Shown one piece after another: positions 42,413 through 50,722 of a DNA stretch of 64,000 nucleotides. Every line of letters begins with the position of its first letter. Positions within the stretch are counted from its first letter, which is position 1. The stretch spans positions 1 through 64,000 of the forward strand of contig CBDAQM010000009.1 of the NCBI GenBank assembly GCA_965199095.1, given 5' to 3'. The position numbers were made by a program, and so were the translations under genes. The DNA is from LMUY01 sp965199095 (GTDB lineage Bacteria; Pseudomonadota; Alphaproteobacteria; Acetobacterales; Acetobacteraceae). The notes under the pieces are model-generated. The model had not been told where the DNA came from. It did no database searches and saw only the letters and a list, made by a program, of their open reading frames with translations.

Positions 42413-43008
42413 AGCACGCTCCGCCCGGCTTCACGTTGCTGGAGGTGCTGGTGGCCCTGGTGGTGCTCGGCCTCGTCCTGGCCGGGCTGGTGCAAGGCAC
42501 CCGGTTCGGGCTGCGCGTCGCGGACCGGCAAAGCGCCACGATCGCGGCCTCCGCCGATCTGGACGCCAGCGAACGCGTCCTGCGCGGCTTGATCCAGCAG
42601 ATGGATCCGGGAACGCTCACCAACGCCCCCGACCTGACGGCGACGCCGACCAGCCTGGGCTTCACCACCGACCTCGACGCCGTGGCCCCGGGGCTGGCGG
42701 TCGGCGAGGCGGATGTGGCCCTGGGCGTGACGCCGGACCACCGCTTCGTGCTGCGCTGGACGCCGCACCGGCACGTGACACCCCTTGCCGCAGCCCCGGC
42801 ATCGGGCGAAACCACCTTGCTGCCCGGGGTGGCGAGGGTGCAGTTCAGCTATTGCTGCGACGATGCGGCGGGCGGGCAGTGGCTTGGCGGCTGGACCGAA
42901 CGGACGCTGCCGTCGCTGATCCGGATCCAGCTTTTTTTCCCTGCCGGGTCCGGACTGGTATGGCCGCCGATCATCGTCGCACCCATGCGGATGCGTCTGT
43001 ATGGGTGA
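42409..43008 (+). CDS. gspJ: Type II secretion minor pseudopilin GspJ-like
   Basis: A 199-residue pseudopilin with prepilin motif PPGFTLLEVLVALVVLGLVLAGL and Glu+5. The long globular part (ADLDASERVLRGLIQQMDP ... GVARVQFSYCCDD ... LIRIQLFFP) fits GspJ length. The ATG overlaps the gspI stop (ATGA). It would be cleaved and methylated by a prepilin peptidase that is not in the window. Assignment of J rather than another minor pseudopilin rests on size and order. Confidence 0.85.
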   Translation: MKHAPPGFTLLEVLVALVVLGLVLAGLVQGTRFGLRVADRQSATIAASADLDASERVLRGLIQQMDPGTLTNAPDLTATPTSLGFTTDLDAVAPGLAVGEADVALGVTPDHRFVLRWTPHRHVTPLAAAPASGETTLLPGVARVQFSYCCDDAAGGQWLGGWTERTLPSLIRIQLFFPAGSGLVWPPIIVAPMRMRLYG

Positions 43009-43117
43009 TGGGAGCGGATCGATCGCATCCGTTCCGCGGCGATGTGGTTTAAGGGGGGAGCCGCCTCGCCAACGCCACGCCCTCCAGTAGGGGATTTGGA
43101 AGGATTGAACCGACTTC

Positions 43118-44143
43118 GTGCTGGGTGATGTTTTCCGCTGGTGGGCGCAGCAGATGCGCAGCCTGCTCCCCTCCGACCGTGAGCAAGGGCCTGCCGATGC
43201 CTTGGTCGCGCGGTCCCGCGATGACCTGGCCGTCGAGTTGAGCCTGCGCCGCCGCGGGTCGCGCCACCTGGTTGGCTCCGGCAGGCTGGACGAGGCCGGG
43301 CTGCCGCACATCCGCAGCTTGGCCGGCCGGCTGGGCAAGCCGCCGCGCACCGTGCTGGAACTGCCCGCATCCCTGCTGCTGGAGCAGCAGACGAGCCTGC
43401 CGCTGGCGGCCGAGACGGATTTGAGCCTGGTGTTGCGCCATGAAATGGACCGCCTGACGCCGTTCCGGGCCGAGGATGTGTTCTGGTCGTGGACCATCAC
43501 GCAGCGCGACACGACGAATAGCAGGCTGCTGGTTCGGCTGTCGCTCGTGGTCAAGGCAGCCGTCACGCCGCTCATCCAGGGCCTGGCGCGCGCCGGCCTC
43601 GCACCCGATACGCTGGAGGTCCGGGGACTGGACGGCGCCCTGCGTCGGATGGGCGTCCTGCCACCCGGGGCGGATGCGGCCCGGCATCCACGCTCCGTCC
43701 GCATCGCCGCATGGGCCTGCGGCGTGCTGGCGGCGGCTGCCATCGTCACCCCGGTGGTGCAGCAGCAATGGGCGTTGACCACGGCGGACAACCAGATCAG
43801 CGAGCTACAGCCGCGCGTGGCGCTGGTGGAGGGGCTGCGCCGCCGCATGGCGGCGTCCTCCAACGGCGCCGACCTGTTCGCCGCCGAAAGCGCGCGCAGC
43901 GGCAATGCCGTCCTGGCGCTTGCCGCCGTCACCCGCGCCCTGCCGGATGACACATACCTGACGGAATTCGCCATGCGCGACCGCAAGCTGACCCTGACAG
44001 GACGGTCGGAGGCGGCGGTGCGGCTGATCGGCGTGCTGGCGACCGAGCCAGGCTTGGCCAACCCGTCCTTCGCCGCACCCGTGTTCCGCACGATCGGCGA
44101 TCATGGCGATCAATTCACCATCAGCGTCGACCTCGCGCCATGA
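43118..44143 (+). CDS. gspL: Type II secretion protein GspL-like
   Basis: A 341-residue protein with a cytoplasmic actin-like half (VARSRDDLAVELSLRRRG ... PPRTVLELPASLLLEQQTSLP ... HEMDRLTPFRAEDVFWSW). One membrane helix follows (VRIAAWACGVLAAAAIVTPVV, near residue 195), then a periplasmic PilN-like part (LALAAVTRALPDDTYLTEFAMRD). This layout is that of fused PilM/PilN or GspL, which recruits the GspE ATPase to the membrane platform. The GTG start is used. ATGA overlap with gspM. GspE itself is not in the window. Confidence 0.85.
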   Translation: MLGDVFRWWAQQMRSLLPSDREQGPADALVARSRDDLAVELSLRRRGSRHLVGSGRLDEAGLPHIRSLAGRLGKPPRTVLELPASLLLEQQTSLPLAAETDLSLVLRHEMDRLTPFRAEDVFWSWTITQRDTTNSRLLVRLSLVVKAAVTPLIQGLARAGLAPDTLEVRGLDGALRRMGVLPPGADAARHPRSVRIAAWACGVLAAAAIVTPVVQQQWALTTADNQISELQPRVALVEGLRRRMAASSNGADLFAAESARSGNAVLALAAVTRALPDDTYLTEFAMRDRKLTLTGRSEAAVRLIGVLATEPGLANPSFAAPVFRTIGDHGDQFTISVDLAP

Positions 44144-44721
44144 CGGCGCTCGCGGCCAGCCTGCCGACCGGCCGGCGCGGACAGGCCTTGGCGATCGGGC
44201 TGACCTTCGTCGCCTTGGCCATCGTGTGGGTCGGCTTGGCGTCCCCCCTCCTGGACTGGTACGGGCAGCGTCAGGAGCAACTGGCACAGCGCCAGACCCT
44301 GGTGGCGCGCATGGCCGCACTGGCGGCAACGGCGCCGGAGCTGCAGCGGCAAGTGGCGGCCGGCAGCGTGGATACGCGCCCGGTCCTGCTGACCGGGGCG
44401 ACGGAGGCGATCGCCGGCGCGGTCCTGCAGCAGCGCCTGCAAGACATGTCGGAACGCGCCCTGGTCCGCATGACGAGCGCGGAGGTGCTTGCAGCCGAGC
44501 CAAGCGGGCCCTACCGACGCATCCGCGTGCACATCGCCGTCTCCGGACCGTGGTCGCGGCTGGTGAGCCTGTTCTCCGCGATCGACCAGGCGACGCCGCA
44601 TATGCTGGTCAGCGAAATACAGGTTGCGCCTTCGCGCTCCATCACCACCGGACCGATCAAGCTGCTCGACGCCTCCTGCACGGTCATCGCCCTCTACGCA
44701 GGCCCGGACGGGCCGAAATGA
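44140..44721 (+). CDS. gspM: Type II secretion protein GspM-like
   Basis: A 193-residue bitopic protein with one membrane helix (LAIGLTFVALAIVWVGLASPLL), a short coiled coil (RQEQLAQRQTLVARMAAL) and a ferredoxin-like periplasmic domain (RRIRVHIAVSGPWSRLVSLFSAIDQATP). It pairs with GspL in the inner-membrane platform. It is coupled to neighbours on both sides by 4-bp ATGA overlaps. Confidence 0.85.
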   Translation: MTALAASLPTGRRGQALAIGLTFVALAIVWVGLASPLLDWYGQRQEQLAQRQTLVARMAALAATAPELQRQVAAGSVDTRPVLLTGATEAIAGAVLQQRLQDMSERALVRMTSAEVLAAEPSGPYRRIRVHIAVSGPWSRLVSLFSAIDQATPHMLVSEIQVAPSRSITTGPIKLLDASCTVIALYAGPDGPK

Positions 44722-45305
44722 GCCGGGGGCTGCTGCCCGCCCTGGTCGTGACCGCCGCCGTGCTGGCCGGCCTGGTTGCCGTCGAACTCGCCACAGGCGC
44801 GTCGCGGCCGGCCCTGGTGCGCCCTGCGCCCGCCGCCGCCGGCGCATCCGCCTTGCAGCCAGCGACCTCCCTGCAGGAGCAGGTTGCCGCCCTGCTGGCG
44901 CGCCCCCCCTTCTCGCCGCACCGCAAGCCCGAGGTTTTGCCGGGCACAGATGATCCACGCTTGCCGCATCTGACCGGCATCCTGGTCACCAGCCAGGAAC
45001 GCAAGGCCATCTTTGCCGGGCGCGATGGTGGAAGGGGCGCGGTGGTGGGGCCGGGCGACCAGATCGGCGCCTATCGCGTGCAGGAGATCAGCGCCACCGA
45101 CGTGACGCTGGCCGGCGCCGACGGCGCCCACACCGTGCACCCGACGTTTTCCACGGCGCCGCCGCCCATCCCGGCCGCCGCGCCGCTTGCCACCCTCCCG
45201 CTTCCCCAGATACAGCCACCGCCTGCGGCGACGCTCGGCATACAAGGCACTGCCTCGCCCAATCTGAATGCGTTCCCCGCACCGGGAGCAGGAAGCCCTC
45301 GATGA
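44718..45305 (+). CDS. Type II secretion GspC/GspN-like protein
   Basis: A 195-residue protein. It has an N-terminal membrane anchor (LLPALVVTAAVLAGLVAVELA) and a linker. A homology-region-like beta domain follows (LTGILVTSQERKAIFAGRDG ... VVGPGDQIGAYRVQEISATDVTLAG), typical of the GspC HR domain that links the secretin to the platform. A Pro-rich tail follows. No PDZ domain is present. C versus N naming is uncertain. ATGA overlaps join it to gspM and gspD. Confidence 0.75.
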   Translation: MSRGLLPALVVTAAVLAGLVAVELATGASRPALVRPAPAAAGASALQPATSLQEQVAALLARPPFSPHRKPEVLPGTDDPRLPHLTGILVTSQERKAIFAGRDGGRGAVVGPGDQIGAYRVQEISATDVTLAGADGAHTVHPTFSTAPPPIPAAAPLATLPLPQIQPPPAATLGIQGTASPNLNAFPAPGAGSPR

Positions 45306-47545
45306 CACTCCGCCGCACCCTCGTCCTGCTGCCGCTGCTCGCCCTGATGGCCTGCGCCAACCGCAGCCGCCCCGTGCTGACGCCGCTGCCGCCCGTGTCG
45401 TCGAATGCCGGGGCCGCAGGGCGCTTCGACGGCCCGGTGGGCGGATCGTCGCAGCGCCCCGCGACCGAAACCAGCTTTGCCGCGTCGCCGAACGTCACCC
45501 TGCGCGCGGCGGGGCGGCCCAGCGGCGGCGGCGATATCTCGCTCAACTTCGCCGATACCGATATCCGCGACGTGGTGGCGCAAATCCTCGGCAGCCAGTT
45601 GGGCGAGAACTACACCATCGACCCGACCGTCCGCGGCACCGCGACGCTGCGAACGACCAAGCCGGTCAGCCGCGAGGACCTGCTGCCGATCCTGCAAACG
45701 CTGCTGGCGCAAAACGGCGCGTCCCTGCTGCAAACCGGCGGCATCTACCGCGTGCTGCCCAACTCGGCCGCCGCCGGCGCCCCGGGGCTGACGCTGGATG
45801 CCAGCGGCGCGGGCAGCCTGGTCATCCCCCTGCACTATGCGTCGGCGGACGACCTGGCGAAGACGCTGGCGCCCTACGTGCAGAATGGCGGCCGCATCGT
45901 GGCCGATGCCGGGCGCAACACGCTGATCATCTCCGGCGACCCGTCCACCCGGCAGACCCTGGCGAGCCTGATCAGCGCGTTCGACGTCGACGTGCTGGCG
46001 GGACAGTCCTACGCGCTGTTCCCGGTGGAAAACGGCGACGCGAAGGACTTCGCCGCCTCGCTGCAAGACGCCATCCGGGGCCAGGGCGGCGCGTTGACCA
46101 ACATGGTCCGCGTGGTGCCGATGGCCCGCATCAACGCCGTGCTCGTGGTGTCCGGCCAGCCGCGTTATATCGAGGACGTGCGTCGTGTGCTGCGGCTGGT
46201 GGAGCGGTCGAAGGCCATGTCGGTGCGAAGCTGGCACGTCTATTACCTGCAGAACAGCCGCAGCAACGACATCGCCTATGTGTTGCAGCAGGCCTTCACC
46301 CCGAACAACGTGACGGCCCAACCCACACCCCAGGGCGCTGCCAACAATGGGACGGCGGCGCAGCAGATCGCCAACCGCGGCGGCCTGCCCAGCGGCGGCT
46401 CGCTGACGGCGGGCGGCGGCTCGCTTGGCGGCAGCCTCGGCTCCTCCGGCATCAGCAGCGCTGGCTTGGGCGGGGGCAGCACGCCTGCCGCAGCACCCGC
46501 CGCGGCGACGCCCGCCGCGGCGGCGCCATCGGCCAATCCGCTGCTCGGCGGGCTTGATCCGTCCGAGGGCGGCGGGGGCGGCCCGGCGCCCGACGCGATG
46601 CGGATCATCCCCAACACGCAGAACAACGCGTTGCTGATCTACGCCACCGCGACGGAGGACAACACGGTCGAGACGATGCTGCGCAAGCTGGACATCCTGC
46701 CGTTGCAGGTGCGCATCGACGCCACGATCGCCGAGGTCACGCTGAACGACAACCTGCAATACGGCACCCAGTTTTTCTTCCGCGCCGGGCTGCAGGGCGC
46801 GCTCAGCTTCGGCGCCACCGCAGCCGCCTTCGCCTCCGGCTTCCCGGGCTTCGTGCTGAGCGGGCCGAACAGCACCAGCGCGGCGCTCCAGGCCCTGCAG
46901 GAGGTGACGAAGGTGAACGTGCTGTCGTCCCCCCAGCTCATGGTCGTCGACAACGAGCCGGCGCGGCTGCAAGTGGGCGCGCTGGTGCCGTTCCTGAGCC
47001 AGACGGCGCAAAGCACGGTGACGAGCGACGCGCCCATCGTCAGCAACATCAACTACCAGCAGACCGGCGTGATCATGCAGGTGACGCCCCGGGTGAACAG
47101 CGGCGGCCTGGTGACGCTGGACATCACGCAGGAGGTGAGCGACGTCAACCCGAACATCACCACGCCGGGCGTGAACTCCCCCACCTTCGACGAACGCAGC
47201 GTCACCTCCCGCGTGGTGGTGCAGGACGGGCAGACGGTGGGGCTGGCCGGGCTGATCCAGGACAGCGATTCGCACGACAACAAGGGCATCCCCTGGCTGA
47301 AGGACATCCCGCTGATCGGGCTGCTGGCCGGGCAGCAGACCAATGTCCGCGCCCGCACGGAGCTGCTGGTGCTGATTACGCCGCACGTCGTGCACGACCA
47401 GCGCGACGCCCGCGCGCTGACGGAGGATTTGCGCGACGGCCTGATCAACGCCGCCGCCGTGCCGCAGACCTTGCAGGCGCTGCCGGCGTCCGGCTCCGCC
47501 GACCCGGGTGAGCCGCTGCGGCGCCGGCTGGGCCTGCAGCGGTGA
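45302..47545 (+). CDS. gspD: Type II secretion secretin GspD
   Basis: A 747-residue outer-membrane secretin. The signal is a lipoprotein type (LLPLLALMAC, Cys near residue 17). N0 is ISLNFADTDIRDVVAQILG. N1-N2 repeats follow (IPLHYASADDLAKTL, VVPMARINAVLVVSG). A Gly/Ser/Ala-rich linker of about 90 residues (about 350-435) interrupts N3. The secretin core has VNVLSSPQLMVVDNEPA, IMQVTPRVNSGGLVTLDI and ELLVLITPHVV. It forms the channel for folded exoproteins. The lipobox suggests it may target itself without a separate pilotin. It is coupled to gspK by a GTGA overlap. Confidence 0.95.
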   Translation: MTLRRTLVLLPLLALMACANRSRPVLTPLPPVSSNAGAAGRFDGPVGGSSQRPATETSFAASPNVTLRAAGRPSGGGDISLNFADTDIRDVVAQILGSQLGENYTIDPTVRGTATLRTTKPVSREDLLPILQTLLAQNGASLLQTGGIYRVLPNSAAAGAPGLTLDASGAGSLVIPLHYASADDLAKTLAPYVQNGGRIVADAGRNTLIISGDPSTRQTLASLISAFDVDVLAGQSYALFPVENGDAKDFAASLQDAIRGQGGALTNMVRVVPMARINAVLVVSGQPRYIEDVRRVLRLVERSKAMSVRSWHVYYLQNSRSNDIAYVLQQAFTPNNVTAQPTPQGAANNGTAAQQIANRGGLPSGGSLTAGGGSLGGSLGSSGISSAGLGGGSTPAAAPAAATPAAAAPSANPLLGGLDPSEGGGGGPAPDAMRIIPNTQNNALLIYATATEDNTVETMLRKLDILPLQVRIDATIAEVTLNDNLQYGTQFFFRAGLQGALSFGATAAAFASGFPGFVLSGPNSTSAALQALQEVTKVNVLSSPQLMVVDNEPARLQVGALVPFLSQTAQSTVTSDAPIVSNINYQQTGVIMQVTPRVNSGGLVTLDITQEVSDVNPNITTPGVNSPTFDERSVTSRVVVQDGQTVGLAGLIQDSDSHDNKGIPWLKDIPLIGLLAGQQTNVRARTELLVLITPHVVHDQRDARALTEDLRDGLINAAAVPQTLQALPASGSADPGEPLRRRLGLQR

Positions 47546-48351
47546 GGCGCCCGGCCACCGCGCGGGAGGGTGGGTTCGCCCTGCTGATCGTGCTGTGGTC
47601 GCTGGTGCTGATCACGCTGATCGTGACGCAGGTGACTGCGGCCGGCCGCAGCGAGGCGCAGTTGACGCTGAACCTCCGCCGGGCGGCGGCGCTGCGGACG
47701 GAGACGGATGGCGCGGTGAACCTTGCGGTGTTCAACCTGCTCAATCCCCGGTCCGGCTGGTCCGCCGACGGGTCGACGCACCTGGTCCGGCTGCCGGATG
47801 GCTCAGCGTCGGTCCGGGTGACGGACGAGTTCGGCAAGATCAACCCGAGCCTGGCGTCCCCAGCCGTGCTGTCCGGGCTGATCCGCGCCGTGGGCGAGGG
47901 CGCCGACCGGGCCGACGAACTCGCCGCCAACATCGTGCAGTGGCGCTTCCCGTCCGCCGACGATGCGGCCAGCGGCGAGAAGGCGCAGCGTTACCGGGCG
48001 GCGGGGAAAGACTATGCGCCGCCCAACGCCAACTTCCAGTCGATCGGCGAACTCGGCCTGGTGCTGGGAATGACGCCGGACCTGCTGAACCGGCTGGCGC
48101 CGCATTTGACGCTGTATACGGACACGGACCCCGACGCCCGCCGGGCGGACCCGGTGGTGGCGCGTGCCTTGGCGTTGGCCGGGGTGGCGCCGCCGACCGG
48201 CGACCTGCCGCCGGCCCGGGTCGTGACGATCGCGGCAGACGCCGTAGCGGATGACGGCACGCGGTTTGCCCGGCAGGCCGTCGTCTCGCTCGGCGCGGAC
48301 CGCAGCGGACGGCCGTTCCGCATCGTCGTCTGGGCGGCGCCGCAAGCCTGA
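47542..48351 (+). CDS. gspK: Type II secretion minor pseudopilin GspK
   Basis: A 269-residue pseudopilin with a prepilin-like start REGGFALLIVLWSLVLITLIV that lacks Glu+5, as is usual for GspK. The large C-terminal domain has DEFGKINPSLASPAVLSGLI and IGELGLVLGMTPDLLNRLAPHLTLY, typical of GspK helical regions. It caps the pseudopilus tip. The gene converges on gspG with 7 bp between stops, so the locus is split between strands. Confidence 0.9.
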   Translation: MRRPATAREGGFALLIVLWSLVLITLIVTQVTAAGRSEAQLTLNLRRAAALRTETDGAVNLAVFNLLNPRSGWSADGSTHLVRLPDGSASVRVTDEFGKINPSLASPAVLSGLIRAVGEGADRADELAANIVQWRFPSADDAASGEKAQRYRAAGKDYAPPNANFQSIGELGLVLGMTPDLLNRLAPHLTLYTDTDPDARRADPVVARALALAGVAPPTGDLPPARVVTIAADAVADDGTRFARQAVVSLGADRSGRPFRIVVWAAPQA

Positions 48352-48358
48352 GCCGCCG

Positions 48359-48787
48359 CTACGGGTTGCAGATTTCGCCCGACGCCCCGGCGCTGCCGCC
48401 CGGGCCGGCCGAGCACAGGTCGTACTCGTGCTGACTACGTTGCGAGGGGTTGCTGTAGCTGTAAGGGTGCCCCCAGGCGTCGACCGGCGAGGCGTTCCCC
48501 TGCAAATACGGGCCGTTCCAATTCGGCACGCCGGACGGACGGGTGGTGAGCGCCTGCAACCCCTGCTCGGTCGTGGGATAGCTGCCGACATCCAGCTTAT
48601 ACAGGTCCAGCACGCTGCCCAGCCGCTCGATGGATTGCCGGGCGATGGAGATGCGGGCGCCGCTGAACTGGCGCAACACCGCGGGCGCCACCAGCCCGAT
48701 GAGCAGGCCCAGGATCGCGATGACAACCAGGATTTCGAGCAGGGTGAAGCCTGCGTCGCGGTGTCTGTGCTCTGGTTCGGTCTGCAT
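48359..48787 (-). CDS. gspG: Type II secretion major pseudopilin GspG
   Basis: A 142-residue major pseudopilin with prepilin motif DAGFTLLEILVVIAILGLLIGLVAP (Glu+5). The GspG signature is YKLDVGSYPTTEQGLQALTTRP followed by NWNGPYLQ, DAWGHPYSYSNP and YDLCSAG, which includes the Ca2+-binding loop region. The start at 48787 gives an 11-residue leader. It is encoded opposite to the rest of the T2SS cluster, an unusual arrangement, and diverges from a lytic transglycosylase. Confidence 0.95.
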   Translation of the reverse strand: MQTEPEHRHRDAGFTLLEILVVIAILGLLIGLVAPAVLRQFSGARISIARQSIERLGSVLDLYKLDVGSYPTTEQGLQALTTRPSGVPNWNGPYLQGNASPVDAWGHPYSYSNPSQRSQHEYDLCSAGPGGSAGASGEICNP

Positions 48788-48836
48788 GACGATAATCCCG
48801 ATGACGTGGCGGCTGACAACACGGTAGAGAAAGCGC

Positions 48837-49250
48837 ATGGCTGTTCCCCTGCTCGCCTGCATGGCGCTTGTTGCCTCGATCTACAACCTGCCGCCCCGGG
48901 TGTTGCCATCCATCCACCATGTGGAGGGCGGCCAGGTCAGCACGGTGCATGTCAATGCCGACGGGTCCGAAGACCTCGGCTACATGCAGATCAACACGCG
49001 ATGGCTGGCCGCGCTGTCACACTACAGCAGCCTGCCGGAACCGGCGGTGCGGCAAAACCTGCTGTCCCGTCCCTGCTTCAACGTGGCGGCGGCCGGTTAT
49101 ATCCTGCGGCGCTACCTGGATGAAACCGGCAACAACCTGATGCTCGCCATCGGGGACTACCATTCGCATACCGCCAACCTGAACGCGGCCTATCAGGACC
49201 TCGTCGTCCGGTCGGCGGCGGCGCTGTTCCGCCGGGCGCGGGCGGGCTGA
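48837..49250 (+). CDS. Small lytic transglycosylase-like protein
   Basis: A 137-residue secreted protein with a signal-like N-terminus (VPLLACMALVASIYN). IHHVEGGQVS supplies the catalytic Glu, and EDLGYMQINTRWLAAL is the VirB1/SLT G-x-MQIN motif; AIGDYHS follows. It would nick peptidoglycan, perhaps to let the type II secretion pseudopilus or secretin assemble, since its gene abuts gspG. The context link is inference. Start ATG with AGAGAAAG upstream. Confidence 0.8.
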   Translation: MAVPLLACMALVASIYNLPPRVLPSIHHVEGGQVSTVHVNADGSEDLGYMQINTRWLAALSHYSSLPEPAVRQNLLSRPCFNVAAAGYILRRYLDETGNNLMLAIGDYHSHTANLNAAYQDLVVRSAAALFRRARAG

Positions 49251-49260
49251 TTGCCCAAAG

Positions 49261-50145
49261 ATGCCGACACCCCGCCTGCTTGCCCCGCTGGTGGCGCTCC
49301 TGGTCCTGTGCTGGGCGCTGCCGGTGGGGCCGAAACCGTCGAAATCCTACACCGTGACCGCGCGGTTGAACGTCGCCTATGGTCCATTGTCGCAGCAGGT
49401 GGGCGATGTTTATACCCCGATGGGCATCCCCTCGGCGAAACCGGCCGTCATCCTGATCCATGGCGGCGGCTGGGTTTCCGGCAGCCGCGGCATCGTGGGC
49501 AAGCTGGGCGAAGTGCTGGCCGGCGTCGGGATCGTCGTGTTCAACATCGACTACCGCCTTGCCAAGGCGGACCAGCCCGGCACGCGCTGGCCGGCCCAAC
49601 TGGTCGACGCGCAGCTCGCCGTCCGCTTCCTGCGCGGCCACGCGGCGGAGTTCGACATCGACCCGGCGCGCATCGGCGCGATGGGCGATTCGGTGGGCGG
49701 CCAACTCGCCATGCTGCTGGGCGAGTTGCGCACCATCGTGCCGGGCGACGCAGCCGCGCTGTATCCCGGCCAGCGGCCGGACGTGTCGGCGGTGGTGGAC
49801 GAGTTTGGCCCAACCGACATAAGCGGCATGGGGCCAGGGGTCCTCCAGAACATGACGTTGCTGTTCGGGACGGCGACCCCGTCGCAAGACGTGCTCGACA
49901 GCGCCTCGCCGCTGACATTCCTCACCGCCGGCACGGCGCCCACCTACATCATCCACGGCACGCGGGATGACGTGGTGCCGTTCGTGCAGTCCGAGCGTTT
50001 GGACGCCGCACTTGCGGCGCACCAGATCCCGCACGCGTTCATGGCCTTCGACGGCGGCCACGGCTATGAAGGGATCAGCTACCAGGAGGTCGGCAAGCTG
50101 CAGATCGCTGCGTTTACATGGCTGTCGCAGCGGCTGCGGGGATGA
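49261..50145 (+). CDS. Secreted alpha/beta hydrolase (esterase-like)
   Basis: A 294-residue hydrolase with a signal segment (LLAPLVALLVLCWALP). The oxyanion hole is LIHGGGWVSGS, the nucleophile is in GAMGDSVGGQLAML (Ser near residue 143), the acid is in HGTRDDVVPF and the catalytic His in FDGGHGYEG, so the triad is complete. It resembles BD-FAE/carboxylesterases acting on feruloyl or short acyl esters. It is coupled by ATGA to a lipoprotein gene. Substrate unknown. Confidence 0.85.
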   Translation: MPTPRLLAPLVALLVLCWALPVGPKPSKSYTVTARLNVAYGPLSQQVGDVYTPMGIPSAKPAVILIHGGGWVSGSRGIVGKLGEVLAGVGIVVFNIDYRLAKADQPGTRWPAQLVDAQLAVRFLRGHAAEFDIDPARIGAMGDSVGGQLAMLLGELRTIVPGDAAALYPGQRPDVSAVVDEFGPTDISGMGPGVLQNMTLLFGTATPSQDVLDSASPLTFLTAGTAPTYIIHGTRDDVVPFVQSERLDAALAAHQIPHAFMAFDGGHGYEGISYQEVGKLQIAAFTWLSQRLRG

Positions 50146-50507
50146 TCGTGCGCGGCCCCATCGCGCGCGGGCTGCTGGCGGCCCTGGGTGCGGGCATGCT
50201 GCTGTGCGGCTGCGCCACGACGCGGGACAGCCTGCTCGCGGTCAAGCGGATCGACCGCAACCAGTACGAGATCACCACCCACGTCATCGGCGGCCTGTCC
50301 GGCGCTGAGGCCGTACAATCGCGGGACGACAAGATCGCGGCGCAATACTGCGCCGAGAAGGGCCAGACGATGAGCGTTGTCGAGCGGCATGGATATGGCG
50401 GGATTGCGTCGCAGGATATCCTCACCTTCCACTGCGGCGACAGCGTGGCCAAGACCAAATCCCCGGCCATCGCCGCCGCATCCCCGCAGCCGGCTGCGGT
50501 CAAATGA
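50142..50507 (+). CDS. Small putative lipoprotein
   Basis: A 121-residue protein with a type II signal (LLAALGAGMLLCGC, Cys about residue 20 in LLCGCATT). The mature part has QYEITTHVIGGLSGAEAVQSRDDKIAAQYCAEKGQTM, a small beta-alpha domain with two conserved-looking Cys. It is coupled to the esterase gene by ATGA and followed by a MITE-like repeat. Function unknown. Confidence 0.75.
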   Translation: MIVRGPIARGLLAALGAGMLLCGCATTRDSLLAVKRIDRNQYEITTHVIGGLSGAEAVQSRDDKIAAQYCAEKGQTMSVVERHGYGGIASQDILTFHCGDSVAKTKSPAIAAASPQPAAVK

Positions 50508-50511
50508 TGCA

Positions 50512-50646
50512 CGATCGTTTCGGCTTGACCGGCAAAAGCCCTCTCCCTTCGGGAGAGGGTTGGGTGAGGGCCAAATGCACGGTCCTGCGCGTCGGACCCT
50601 CACCCCGGCCCTCTCCCAGAAGGAGAGGGAGGAGCAATGCCGGCAA
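50512..50646. repeat. MITE-like palindromic repeat, copy D
   Basis: About 130 bp similar to 60120-60269. It starts CGATCGTTTCGGCTTGACC and contains CCCTCTCCCTTCGGGAGAGGG, GGGTGAGGGCCAAATGCACG and CCTCACCCCGGCCCTCTCCC, which fold into strong hairpins. The right inverted end seen in the other copy is missing or diverged here. It begins just after the lipoprotein stop. Confidence 0.85.
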
Positions 50647-50722
50647 GCTGTGATTAGGCTTTACCGTCTGGAACGGAGCGCGTGGCGTGAGGCATCCTGA
50701 TGTCTGGAGAGGAAAGTCGGCC

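Noticed and set aside
45071..47395. 774-codon minus-strand frame opposite gspD
   Set aside because: Its composition is dominated by Gln/His/Arg and it covers an unambiguous secretin gene.
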